Shown here: positions 16,484 through 23,458 of the stretch, in pieces | Layout: every line of letters starts with the position of its first letter | Position numbering within the stretch: position 1 is the first letter of the stretch | Source: a virus | DNA: 27,967 nucleotides | Virus record (IMG/VR): IMGVR_UViG_3300025632_000062 | Location: 1-27,967 of that record | Reading direction: 5' to 3' (one strand) | Notes under the pieces: model-generated | What the model was told of the DNA's origin: nothing | The model's input: only the letters and a program-made list of their open reading frames with translations | Databases searched by the model: none | Program-made: the position numbers and the translations under genes

Positions 16484-16618
16484 TACTATTCTCCTTACGG
16501 AATTTGGAATTAAAATAGTTATTTTAAACTATTATAGAATTTCTCTATTGGTACACTTTATGATGTACGGAAGTACGAAAGTGTATTTGTTTTTATATAA
16601 ATATATAAAGAAAAAGTT
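16484..16618 (-). promoter_or_regulatory. Structured leader of the scaffold-capsid unit with candidate promoter
   Basis: This 135-base gap holds, in transcription order, a TATATTTATATAAA element (16595-16604) like the candidate promoters elsewhere. Next comes a hairpin with eight paired bases, TACACTTT/AAAGTGTA (outer arms 16578-16585 and 16552-16559), which encloses a GTAC/GTAC inner stem. A second stem of seven pairs follows, AATAGTT/AACTATT (16514-16520 with 16527-16533), then AAGGAGAA before the gp22 ATG. Neither hairpin has a proper U-tract, so I do not call a terminator. The structures may stabilise or regulate the capsid mRNA. Confidence 0.55.
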
Positions 16619-16825
16619 TTATAACCATTTAGTTGGTCTTTTTTCTTTTCTTTGTCTCATACGAGCTTTAGCTTGTGCTCGTTTTTTTCTTTTTACCGCA
16701 CTTGGCTTTTTAAATTCTTGTCTTTCACGTAACTCTAAAAGAATACCCGATTCTTTTACTTTTCGTTTAAATATTGAAATTGCCTTTTCAATACTTTTTC
16801 TTTTGTCAACCTTTACATATACCAT
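16619..16825 (-). CDS. rpsU: Phage-encoded ribosomal protein bS21, 68 aa
   Basis: bS21 is a small basic protein of the 30S subunit platform near the anti-Shine-Dalgarno end of 16S rRNA, needed for efficient initiation. The product has the family layout: MVYVKVDKRKSIEKAISIFK at the N-terminus, KRKVKESGILLELRERQEFK in the first helices, KPSAVKRKKRAQAKARMRQR and a basic C-terminal tail. The length (68 aa) matches bacterial bS21 (about 65-71 aa), so it looks intact and functional. The ATG overlaps the upstream stop by one base. It is the last gene before the capsid unit. bS21 genes are known from marine phages; the inferred role is to enter host ribosomes and favour phage mRNA. Confidence 0.93.
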   Translation of the reverse strand: MVYVKVDKRKSIEKAISIFKRKVKESGILLELRERQEFKKPSAVKRKKRAQAKARMRQRKEKRPTKWL

Positions 16826-17412
16826 TAGTCTTTTTCATCCTTCGCATCGTAGTTTTTATCTACATAGTTAAAAAATTTCTTTTTCTTGTCGTTATCCATA
16901 TCAGCAGGTGAACTTGCATCAAATTTCTTTAAAGCAGACTGAAAGAATTTTTCATATTCATCATCTTCTGTAATGTCTTCGCTTATCTCATAATAACGAC
17001 CCATTATGTTACCCATATCTTCATATAGACCCTGCATACGTTCTTGAAGACTTGCGGCTTCTTCTGCAATCTTACTAAATTGTTTTGAATGAGTATTTAA
17101 TTCTTTCATATTACGTGAAACGGTTACTCTGTCAAACCAATCTTCTTGAAGAGATTCTGTATGTATCTGTGCTGTTTCAGCAACATTCTTTAGTACATTA
17201 GCAATGCTACGTAAATCATTTATTTTAATGTCTTCGCCAATACGACCAAATCTATTAACCATACCAAGAAATGAGTCTGTATCAATTTTCTTTGATTCTT
17301 GTTGCTCGTCTTCGTTGACCATAGTAGCCATCTCAATGGTACCGACAGGTTTTATAGTTTTAATAGGGCTAACGAGAACTGAACTTTCTTTTAATATATC
17401 TTTAAGTTTCAT
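16825..17412 (-). CDS. Helical protein with capsid-targeting-like N-terminus, 195 aa
   Basis: The product starts MKLKDILKESSVLVSPIKTI. The first nine residues followed by Ser resemble the capsid targeting sequence of T4 internal proteins, which gp21 removes after Glu; I-L-K-E fits the gp21 consensus. The rest is mostly charged alpha-helix, likely coiled coil at about residues 85-150 (QIHTESLQEDWFDRV, LNTHSKQFSKIAEEAASLQE, RMQGLYEDMGNIMGRY), with a charged C-terminus NYDAKDEKD. An AAGGAAAT site precedes the ATG. It is coupled (TAATG) to the bS21 gene. No known fold is recognised; a prohead core or packaged internal protein is inferred. Confidence 0.75.
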   Translation of the reverse strand: MKLKDILKESSVLVSPIKTIKPVGTIEMATMVNEDEQQESKKIDTDSFLGMVNRFGRIGEDIKINDLRSIANVLKNVAETAQIHTESLQEDWFDRVTVSRNMKELNTHSKQFSKIAEEAASLQERMQGLYEDMGNIMGRYYEISEDITEDDEYEKFFQSALKKFDASSPADMDNDKKKKFFNYVDKNYDAKDEKD

Positions 17413-17423
17413 TATAATTTCCT

Positions 17424-17714
17424 TTATCTATGTAATACGTGTACTTTACCTGTAGCACCTATTGTTACTGAATACACTCCTACAGGATAAACCGTTTTTA
17501 CTAAACATTGATTACCATTTAGTGTGCCGCTGTTTGAACAATTTATTACTACGTTTGTAGCATTTTCAATAATAAATCCTGCAGCACCTGCTTCTGAACC
17601 GGTCGCAAAATACGTTGAATTTGGTCCTACGTATGTTACTTTGTTGTAGTCACCTGGACTATGAGACCTACTTCTCTGTGTTCGGTGTATTCCACCTACA
17701 TCTGCTGTTGCCAT
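17424..17714 (-). CDS. Small beta-rich protein, 96 aa, possible decoration or virion protein
   Basis: It starts MATADVGGIHRTQRSRSHSP with an AGGAGA site made by the end of the upstream gene. The C-terminal 70 residues look like short beta strands: YVGPNSTYFATG, AAGFIIENATNVVINC, NQCLVKTVYPVGVYSVTIGA and KVHVLHR. Two Cys residues (about 59 and 69) flank a turn. No enzyme motif or membrane segment is seen. It is unlike its helical neighbours, and its size and strand-rich character would fit a capsid decoration or small tail protein. That is a guess from shape and context only. Confidence 0.7.
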   Translation of the reverse strand: MATADVGGIHRTQRSRSHSPGDYNKVTYVGPNSTYFATGSEAGAAGFIIENATNVVINCSNSGTLNGNQCLVKTVYPVGVYSVTIGATGKVHVLHR

Positions 17715-17717
17715 TTC

Positions 17718-18092
17718 TTATCTCCTCAATTTACCTTTTGGTAAGTATCTTCTAAATTCTTTTCTAACTTTACGCCATAACATTTTCATAAAAGGTCTTT
17801 CACCTTCGTGTGTTCTATTCAAAGCGCCTGTTTCAATTCCACGTATAATATCCATCGCATCGTATTTATCATTTTTAACGCCATCCATCATCATCTTAAT
17901 TATTTCATATGATGCTTTTCCTAAAATCTTTGACATCTTCTTTACATCGTTATCCATCATTTGTTTAGCTTCTGCACTACTCCATTTAGCAGGAACAGCA
18001 TCAAAATCTTCTTCAACTTTTGGTTTAAAAGGTGTTGCTTGTGGGTTTGAATACACTTGCATTTGATTAAACATTTCTGATAACTTAATCAT
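17718..18092 (-). CDS. Helical basic-ended protein, 124 aa, unknown
   Basis: It starts MIKLSEMFNQMQVYSNPQAT, then FKPKVEEDFDAVPAKWSSAE. The middle is alpha-helical (KQMMDNDVKKMSKILGKASY, EIIKMMMDGVKNDKYDAMDI) and the C-terminus is strongly basic (WRKVRKEFRRYLPKGKLRR), which suggests contact with DNA or with the acidic scaffold. The ATG forms a TAATG junction with the upstream 129-aa gene. Function is not recognised. Its place among genes with capsid-targeting-like N-termini points to a head internal or core protein, but its own N-terminus is a weak match. Confidence 0.7.
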   Translation of the reverse strand: MIKLSEMFNQMQVYSNPQATPFKPKVEEDFDAVPAKWSSAEAKQMMDNDVKKMSKILGKASYEIIKMMMDGVKNDKYDAMDIIRGIETGALNRTHEGERPFMKMLWRKVRKEFRRYLPKGKLRR

Positions 18093-18481
18093 TAAAATAC
18101 ACTCATAATTATATCGTGATTACTAAAAACTTTCTTTGACCTTGCAAATAAAATTTTGTCTAATTTAGTTCTTGCTTTTATAGTTTCATTTGCTTGTCTT
18201 AATAAATCTTCTACATACATTAAACCTTCGTATGCTTTTATAACTCTTTTATCACCAATTTGTCTTGCAAGTTCTGCTCTTGCTCTTGTGTGATTATTAT
18301 TATCAGTAAGCATTCTTATAGATTCAATATAAGCACTGCCTAATTCTTTTTTTTCTGAAATAGTTTTTTTATTTTCATTATATTTTTTAGCTACATCTGC
18401 TAATGTAGGTAACGGGTCACCAAATTTTCTATTTTCATAGCCAGGTGCTGATTCGTTTATTATATTTTTTAACTTGACCAT
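18092..18481 (-). CDS. Protein with capsid-targeting-like N-terminus, 129 aa
   Basis: The N-terminus MVKLKNIINESAPGYENRKF has Glu at position 10 followed by Ser-Ala. That is the same spacing as the T4 capsid targeting sequence (ten residues, cleaved after Glu), and I-I-N-E fits the gp21 consensus. The rest is helical and rich in Lys/Arg (KKYNENKKTISEKKELGSAY, NNHTRARAELARQIGDKRVI, ETIKARTKLDKILFARSKKV). TAATG junctions lie at both ends. No function is recognised; I infer a packaged internal or core protein, uncertainly. Confidence 0.72.
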   Translation of the reverse strand: MVKLKNIINESAPGYENRKFGDPLPTLADVAKKYNENKKTISEKKELGSAYIESIRMLTDNNNHTRARAELARQIGDKRVIKAYEGLMYVEDLLRQANETIKARTKLDKILFARSKKVFSNHDIIMSVF

Positions 18482-19818
18482 TATTTTCTCCCGTCTTTTT
18501 TAAGATACTTTTTATATATTTTATCCCACTCTTTCCAAATGTTATTCATTTGGTCAAGTGATTTGTTAAGACCATTAGCAATTTTATTCATCATCTTGTT
18601 ATACTCGCTTATTGCTAATTCATAATTTCTTCTGTCGTTCCAATCATACATATGAGTTTCTCTTGGGCCGTAATCGATTGGACTTGGATGTCCTTGAGCA
18701 AGTTCGTTAAATACTTTTACCCAATGTCTTTCTGTTTTGTCAGGGTCTTCAGGGTGTACCATAAAAGCAGTTTTTATTCTTTCATTTAAAACTTGTTCTT
18801 TATAAGCTATCTTGCCACTTTTGGCTTCTATACCAATTTTATGATTTGGATGTTTTTTCTTTACATCAGCCATCTCTGCTGGTATCTCTTTTAAATTTTG
18901 TACAGATACTCGTTTTACTATCTTGTTATTTTTACTTACAATAATATCCCACGGTCCTGCAGTTCCATGTTTACGAATAGCTTTCATCATATTAGAAGTT
19001 TTACTTTCTTTTACAGATTCATTAGCTAATTTAAGAGCATTTCTTACTTTCTTATCTTTAGATAAACCTTTTTTAATCTTTTCAATTGCTTTAACAGCTC
19101 CTGTCATATTACCACTCATTGATTTAGCTATCTTTTCTGCTTGTTTAATTTGTTTAAGTAGATTTTCGTTTACGGATTCGTTATTTCTTGACCAATCTTG
19201 ATATGCTTTCCACATACGACCTAATGCTCTAATACCGTTTTCTGATGCTTTACTCCAATCACCTTTCTTAGCGTTCTTTTGTAAGTCAGTTGATAATTGT
19301 ATGATTTTCTTTTTAAGAGTTTTATCATCATACATTCCGAGTCCTTGTACTTGAATCTTAGTGCCTTCTTCAAGTTCAACAGATTCTTTTTTCCACCCAC
19401 CACCTGCGGCTTTATATTTTTTAGCGGCCCATGCATTTGCGTAAGCTGATGGATAAACATCAAATTTCTTTTTTGCTTGTCCTTTGTAATAAGACCACTT
19501 ACTTGCATCAGTAGGAACATTCTTTTCAATTAATGCGCTTATTGCTTCTACTTTACCGCCGTATTGTCTTGCATAAAAATCTGAATCTTTCTTTGACATC
19601 GGCTTATCCTTTTTAGGTTTATCTTTTTTCTTACTAATTTTATCTTTAATTCTTTGAAATATACTTTTAGCTTTTTTATGAGCGGCAGGGTCTTTTGAAG
19701 CATAGTTAGTTTGACGAGCAGTATTAACAGATACTTTCTTACCATCTGCATTTTGTATAGCCATACGAGCTGCTGTTGCTATTACTGCTGGGTTTTCATT
19801 TAACTTTTGTTTACTCAT
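18481..19818 (-). CDS. Large basic multi-domain protein with ESV linkers, 445 aa
   Basis: Residues 1-75 are basic and low complexity (KSIFQRIKDKISKKKDKPKK). Residues about 76-142 form a domain with KDSDFYARQYGGKVEAISAL and KWSYYKGQAKKKFDVYPSAY, then ANAWAAKKYKAAGGGWKK. I have seen this last motif repeatedly in marine T4-like phages without a known function. Then follow helical segments separated by similar linkers: KKESVELEE (143-151), NNESVNEN, ANESVKES and KEQVLNER. The linkers contain V-x-x-E or L-x-E strings that gp21 might cut, which would release several peptides. The C-terminal 100 residues are helical with aromatic residues (HMYDWNDRRNYELAISEYNK). A head internal polyprotein-like role is inferred only. 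Confidence 0.7.
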   Translation of the reverse strand: MSKQKLNENPAVIATAARMAIQNADGKKVSVNTARQTNYASKDPAAHKKAKSIFQRIKDKISKKKDKPKKDKPMSKKDSDFYARQYGGKVEAISALIEKNVPTDASKWSYYKGQAKKKFDVYPSAYANAWAAKKYKAAGGGWKKESVELEEGTKIQVQGLGMYDDKTLKKKIIQLSTDLQKNAKKGDWSKASENGIRALGRMWKAYQDWSRNNESVNENLLKQIKQAEKIAKSMSGNMTGAVKAIEKIKKGLSKDKKVRNALKLANESVKESKTSNMMKAIRKHGTAGPWDIIVSKNNKIVKRVSVQNLKEIPAEMADVKKKHPNHKIGIEAKSGKIAYKEQVLNERIKTAFMVHPEDPDKTERHWVKVFNELAQGHPSPIDYGPRETHMYDWNDRRNYELAISEYNKMMNKIANGLNKSLDQMNNIWKEWDKIYKKYLKKDGRK

Positions 19819-20744
19819 TATAAAATTCCGTTTATGTTATTATTATAATTAGAGTTAATGTTATTTAATGCACTATCTAAAGTACTCTCAACATTTGCGG
19901 GTTCTGATAATGCTTGTAAATTTTGTTCTCCGCCTCCTGTAGCTTCAATCCCTATTCCAACTGCTATGTTCGTTTTGCCTTTCGGGTTTGATACAAGAAC
20001 AGATTCTATACCCCCGCCTCGAGAATTAGTCATTGCTCTATTATGTTGAAATGCCATTTGAGCAAAGTTTGGTGGTGCCGGCGGTTCCGGAATTTCTTTA
20101 TCTGTTCTTCCGCCTAACGAATATACACTCCCTATTTGTGTAAAAAAATCTAACATTGGTTCAGGAGGGGCATTATAAGAATCGTAGTTAGGCGTTCCGG
20201 ACTTTACTTGTCCGGGTAAAGCAGATGAAGCAAATACATCTTCATTAGCGTTGCCTGGATTATTATAAACTGATTGCCTATCTTCTAAATTTTCTGTAGG
20301 TTCAAGTGGTTGATTTGGTACATCAAACGCATTTGGTATTTGTGGGCCATCATAACTACTATATTCACCGCCTCCATTAAATATAATAGACGAACCTCCA
20401 TCTCTAATATAAAGACTCAATCCTTGAGGTTGGTTTTTTGTAAAGCCTACGTGCATACCTTGTTCGTCTGAAAAGAAATCTACCGCGCCTATGCCAACAT
20501 TATATGCTGTTTTTTGTTCAAGTTCTTGTAACGGTGGGGTATTTAATTGACCTAACGTTGGTGCGGTAAACGTTGGTGGTTGTACTTCACCATCATCATT
20601 AACGTTAAAGACTCCGTTGATTTTACTCTGACCGAGTTGCATTAAAGGAGAAAACCCTGTAACGTGGTCGTCAGAAAAAAAGTTTACACCTTGAGTCTTA
20701 TAATCAGTTCTACCAAAGGTAGTTTTTCCTGTAGCATCAGGCAT
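19818..20744 (-). CDS. Pro/Asn/Gly-rich virion protein, 308 aa, unknown
   Basis: It begins MPDATGKTTFGRTDYKTQGV and is poor in helix-forming runs. It contains a VNFFSDDHVTGFSP stretch and a related VDFFSDEQGMHVGFTK stretch about 90 residues later, suggesting a divergent internal duplication. Later parts are Pro-rich (PPTFTAPTLGQLNTPPLQEL, IPEPPAPPNFAQMAFQHNRA), and the C-terminus is Asn-rich (LNNINSNYNNNINGIL). There is no signal peptide, membrane segment or catalytic motif. It sits directly after the protease gene with TAATG junctions. I would call it a structural protein, possibly an extended head or internal component, and cannot say more. Confidence 0.7.
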   Translation of the reverse strand: MPDATGKTTFGRTDYKTQGVNFFSDDHVTGFSPLMQLGQSKINGVFNVNDDGEVQPPTFTAPTLGQLNTPPLQELEQKTAYNVGIGAVDFFSDEQGMHVGFTKNQPQGLSLYIRDGGSSIIFNGGGEYSSYDGPQIPNAFDVPNQPLEPTENLEDRQSVYNNPGNANEDVFASSALPGQVKSGTPNYDSYNAPPEPMLDFFTQIGSVYSLGGRTDKEIPEPPAPPNFAQMAFQHNRAMTNSRGGGIESVLVSNPKGKTNIAVGIGIEATGGGEQNLQALSEPANVESTLDSALNNINSNYNNNINGIL

Positions 20745-21349
20745 TATTCACCTCTAAGAATCTGTCCTATAGTATTGTCTACAGCTGTCCATTTACCTGA
20801 ACGTATTTGTTCATCGCGGTTAACACTTTCATTGACCGGATTCATAAAAGCACCATGTGTAGACGGATTTGAGACAAAATCAAACGCTATTAATTCAAAG
20901 TCACTTTGAACTTCTTGCGCATCTTTGTCTTCTTTCATTGGTTCAACAGAACCTAATCCACGAGAAGATATACCAAGTCTAATACCTGATTTGAATAATT
21001 CTCTTAAAATGTTTCCACTTGGTGTAGTAAGTACTTCTATAGTACCCATTAAATCATTACCATTCCAATCCATTGATAATACATTATGTGAAACGTTGTT
21101 AAGATTAACAACAGAACTATCAGGATGGTCTAACTCACCTAATGCTCTTTTTTCTTTTATAAAGTTAGAAGTATACTTCTTTGCTTCACGTTGTAGTAAC
21201 TCTGAAGGATAAACTCTTCCATTTTGATTTTTTGATTCTGCTCTTTGTAAAACACCTTTTACAATGAGTTTACCATTAGAAGACATTGCTTCATTGAGTG
21301 CTTCAGGAGCAACTTCAAAAGGTATATAGTCTACGAGTAATTTTTTCAT
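20744..21349 (-). CDS. gp21: Prohead protease, gp21, 201 aa
   Basis: gp21 is a serine protease (family S77, herpesvirus assemblin-like fold) that cleaves the capsid, core and internal proteins during head maturation. The product starts MKKLLVDYIPFEVAPEALNE and contains LIVKGVLQRAESKNQNGRVY. Then comes GELDHPDSSVVNLNNVSH with the likely catalytic His75, LMGTIEVLTTPSGNILREL, and GIRLGISSRGLGSVE with the likely catalytic Ser128 or Ser129. ELIAFDFVSNPSTHGAFM follows. Length is close to T4 gp21 (212 aa). Downstream of residue 175 is a short tail that may be self-processed. TAATG junctions at both ends link it to its substrates. Confidence 0.95.
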   Translation of the reverse strand: MKKLLVDYIPFEVAPEALNEAMSSNGKLIVKGVLQRAESKNQNGRVYPSELLQREAKKYTSNFIKEKRALGELDHPDSSVVNLNNVSHNVLSMDWNGNDLMGTIEVLTTPSGNILRELFKSGIRLGISSRGLGSVEPMKEDKDAQEVQSDFELIAFDFVSNPSTHGAFMNPVNESVNRDEQIRSGKWTAVDNTIGQILRGE

Positions 21350-22323
21350 TAGTATTTTCCTCCTCCAAAACGTTCTAATTGTTCTTTTAGAAATGGTTTC
21401 TTTTTAGGTTTTACGCTTTCTTCTTGATGCCTCAGCTTACGCATTCCGTCATCGTCAAACATTGGTTCATCATATTTTTGGTGTCCACCTTCATTTGCCA
21501 TTTCTTGAAACTCAAATTCTAAGTTTTTAGCAAATTCTAAATATGTATTACTACTATCTGTTTCTTCGTTTGCTCTTTCTATAGCGTATTCTCTACTTAT
21601 ATCATACTTTTTAGCTAATGCGTCAGCTATTTCCTTAGCATTATCATCTTCATCATTCTCATCAGGTTCCATTGTTCCGCCAGGTATTTTAACATTATAT
21701 TCTTTTTCCATAGCTCCATGGTCATCATCGTCCGAATCTTTGTTTCTTAGCTTACGCATTCCGTCATCGTCAAACATTGGTTCATCGTATGGTTGAGCTC
21801 CGCCTTCTTCGGCCATTTCTTCTATATCATTTTCCATTGTTTTAGCAAATTCTATATATGATTCTGAGTTACCTATTTCTTCTTTTGCTCTTTCCATAGC
21901 GTATTCAGCACTTATATCATACTTTTTAGCTATTGCGTCAGCTATGTCCAAAGCAGATTCATCTTCTGTATCTTCTTTATCAAGTGGTCCATTAGGTATT
22001 TTAATATCATACTTTGCTTCTAATTCGTTTTTTTCTGATGCAGTAGACGAATCACCTTTTGGTTTATCTCCGCTATCTCTATCAAAATCACCTTTACCTA
22101 TTTTTTTATCTGAAGGAGCTTCTTTGTCGTCACTACCATCACCACTATCTTGCATCTTATCCCATTGTTGTTTAGCAGGATGGTCTGTTGGCATAGTCTT
22201 AGCAGAACCTGCCTTCATCTCTTTAGACTCACCGTCTTTGTCTTTATATCTAATCATTTTCTCATCGTCTACCTCGAGAAGTAATTCTTGAGCAATTTTT
22301 TTATAATTTTCTAAAATTTTCAT
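21349..22323 (-). CDS. Acidic core-type protein with internal duplication, 324 aa
   Basis: The N-terminus MKILENYKKIAQELLLEVDD is followed by YKDKDGESKEMKAGSAKTMP and HPAKQQWDK, then an acidic Lys/Asp/Ser-rich stretch. Residues about 101-193 and 207-298 are two copies of one module. Each contains Y-x-x-K-I-P-x-G, IADA-AKKYDIS-EYA-ERA, EFAK, EMA-EGG and DEPMFDDDGMRKLR, offset by 104-105 residues. The C-terminus is KPFLKEQLERFGGGKY. Both ends are shared with the 259-aa protein encoded next. Its place just before gp21 equals that of T4 genes 67/68, which encode small acidic prohead core proteins cut by gp21. I infer a core or internal protein. Confidence 0.75.
   Translation of the reverse strand: MKILENYKKIAQELLLEVDDEKMIRYKDKDGESKEMKAGSAKTMPTDHPAKQQWDKMQDSGDGSDDKEAPSDKKIGKGDFDRDSGDKPKGDSSTASEKNELEAKYDIKIPNGPLDKEDTEDESALDIADAIAKKYDISAEYAMERAKEEIGNSESYIEFAKTMENDIEEMAEEGGAQPYDEPMFDDDGMRKLRNKDSDDDDHGAMEKEYNVKIPGGTMEPDENDEDDNAKEIADALAKKYDISREYAIERANEETDSSNTYLEFAKNLEFEFQEMANEGGHQKYDEPMFDDDGMRKLRHQEESVKPKKKPFLKEQLERFGGGKY
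21434..21786 (-). repeat. Exact 38-bp direct repeat pair in the duplicated acidic gene
   Basis: Bases 21434-21471 and 21749-21786 are identical by eye (38 bp), 315 bp apart, both coding the end of the DEPMFDDDGMRKLR motif region. The exact match, including third positions, alongside more diverged flanks, suggests recent duplication or gene conversion of this motif within the gene. Confidence 0.85.
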
Positions 22324-23102
22324 TAGTATTTTCCCCCACCAATACGTTCTAATTGTTCTTTTAAGAATGGTTTGTTTTTAGGTTGTACAGAATCGTACAT
22401 ACCGGAACCTGCTTGTCCTGGTTCTCTAACACCTACTGAACCCATTGTACCGGAACTTTTTTTATCTGATGTTTTTTCACCTTGATGAACTATAGGCTTG
22501 CCTTGGTTTTGAGCGCGTCTATTTTCAATGCTTTTTATTAATTCGTCACGATAATCTTTCAAATTTCTTTTAGATGGTTTTCTACGGTTTTTTTGATATA
22601 TAGAAACTAATCTTTCTGATTCACCTGTAACCACATCAAACATTTCTTCGTCTTCGCCACCTTTACTATAGTGAGCGAGGAGTTCATCAGCAATTTCCAT
22701 TTCCATCTCTTGAGCTTCTTCAGAAGCGTTTCTATCAAAAGACACTTTTTCTAATTCATCTGATTTAAATTGGCTGTTTAAAGTACGAAACGTAGGCTCT
22801 TCTTCCGGAGCTTCTTTAGAATCACTATCATCTTTTTCTTTTGGTTTATCATCACCGCCATCTCTATCAAAGTCACTACCGCTTAATTTTTGTCCTGAAG
22901 GTTTTTCTTCTTCTCCGCCGTCTTCTTTATCTTTTTCTTTATCCCAAGCTTGTTTAGCAGGATGTTCATCAGGCATAGTTTTAGCACTTTTTGCTGCCAT
23001 CTCTTTATTTTCACCATCTTTATCTTTATACTTGATTATTTTTGTATCATCTACTTCAAATAATTCAGATACAAGATTTTTATAATTTTGTAAAATTTTC
23101 AT
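22323..23102 (-). CDS. Acidic core-type protein, 259 aa, paralogue with swapped middle
   Basis: It starts MKILQNYKNLVSELFEVDDT, continues YKDKDGENKEMAAKSAKTMP and HPAKQAWDK, and ends KPFLKEQLERIGGGKY, all closely matching the 324-aa neighbour. The middle (about 95-235) is unrelated to the duplicated module there. It has EEAQEMEMEIADELLAHYSK, VVTGESERLVSIYQKNRRKP, a basic LKDYRDELIKSIENRRAQNQ and a GSVGVREPGQAGSG loop. Common ends around different cores suggest terminal signals for packaging or cleavage and a replaceable payload. Glu16 before Val-Asp-Asp is a candidate gp21 site. TAATG junctions lie on both sides. Confidence 0.75.
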   Translation of the reverse strand: MKILQNYKNLVSELFEVDDTKIIKYKDKDGENKEMAAKSAKTMPDEHPAKQAWDKEKDKEDGGEEEKPSGQKLSGSDFDRDGGDDKPKEKDDSDSKEAPEEEPTFRTLNSQFKSDELEKVSFDRNASEEAQEMEMEIADELLAHYSKGGEDEEMFDVVTGESERLVSIYQKNRRKPSKRNLKDYRDELIKSIENRRAQNQGKPIVHQGEKTSDKKSSGTMGSVGVREPGQAGSGMYDSVQPKNKPFLKEQLERIGGGKY

Positions 23103-23458
23103 TATTTTCTTCCCATAAAATCGTACTCTTCGTTGTCGTACGCATCTTTAAATTCTTGAACAAATTCTTTTGCAACTTCTTTCTTATCGTTTTTAGAAAA
23201 TGTATTTCTGTCTCCGCCGAAATCTTTAATATATTTCTTAGCACCTGCTTCTACTAAATACATAAAAGCTTTTACAGCAAGAGAATCTTTATATCTGTCT
23301 TTTGCCATATGATTACTAAGATTTCTCATAATAGGTAAAAATTTTTGTCTATATAAAGCAGAATCGTTTTCTATATAAAGTTTTAATTCACGTGCTTCAA
23401 TCTTGCCTTCTTTAACAACACCAAAAGCTTCTTTCATCATTTTTTTATATGTACTCAC
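23102..23458 (-). CDS. Protein with T4-like capsid targeting N-terminus, 118 aa (GTG start)
   Basis: It starts at a GTG that overlaps the upstream TGA (GTGA, 23455-23458) with GGGGAG upstream. The first residues MSTYKKMMKEAFGVV are a close match to the capsid targeting peptide of T4 internal protein III as I remember it (MKTYQEFIAEA): same length, Tyr at position 4, Glu at 10, then Ala. The remainder is helical and includes ELKLYIENDSALYRQKFLPI, VKAFMYLVEAGAKKYIKDFG and EVAKEFVQEFKDAYDNEEYD. No other function is recognised. I infer an internal head protein processed by gp21. Confidence 0.72.
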   Translation of the reverse strand: MSTYKKMMKEAFGVVKEGKIEARELKLYIENDSALYRQKFLPIMRNLSNHMAKDRYKDSLAVKAFMYLVEAGAKKYIKDFGGDRNTFSKNDKKEVAKEFVQEFKDAYDNEEYDFMGRK

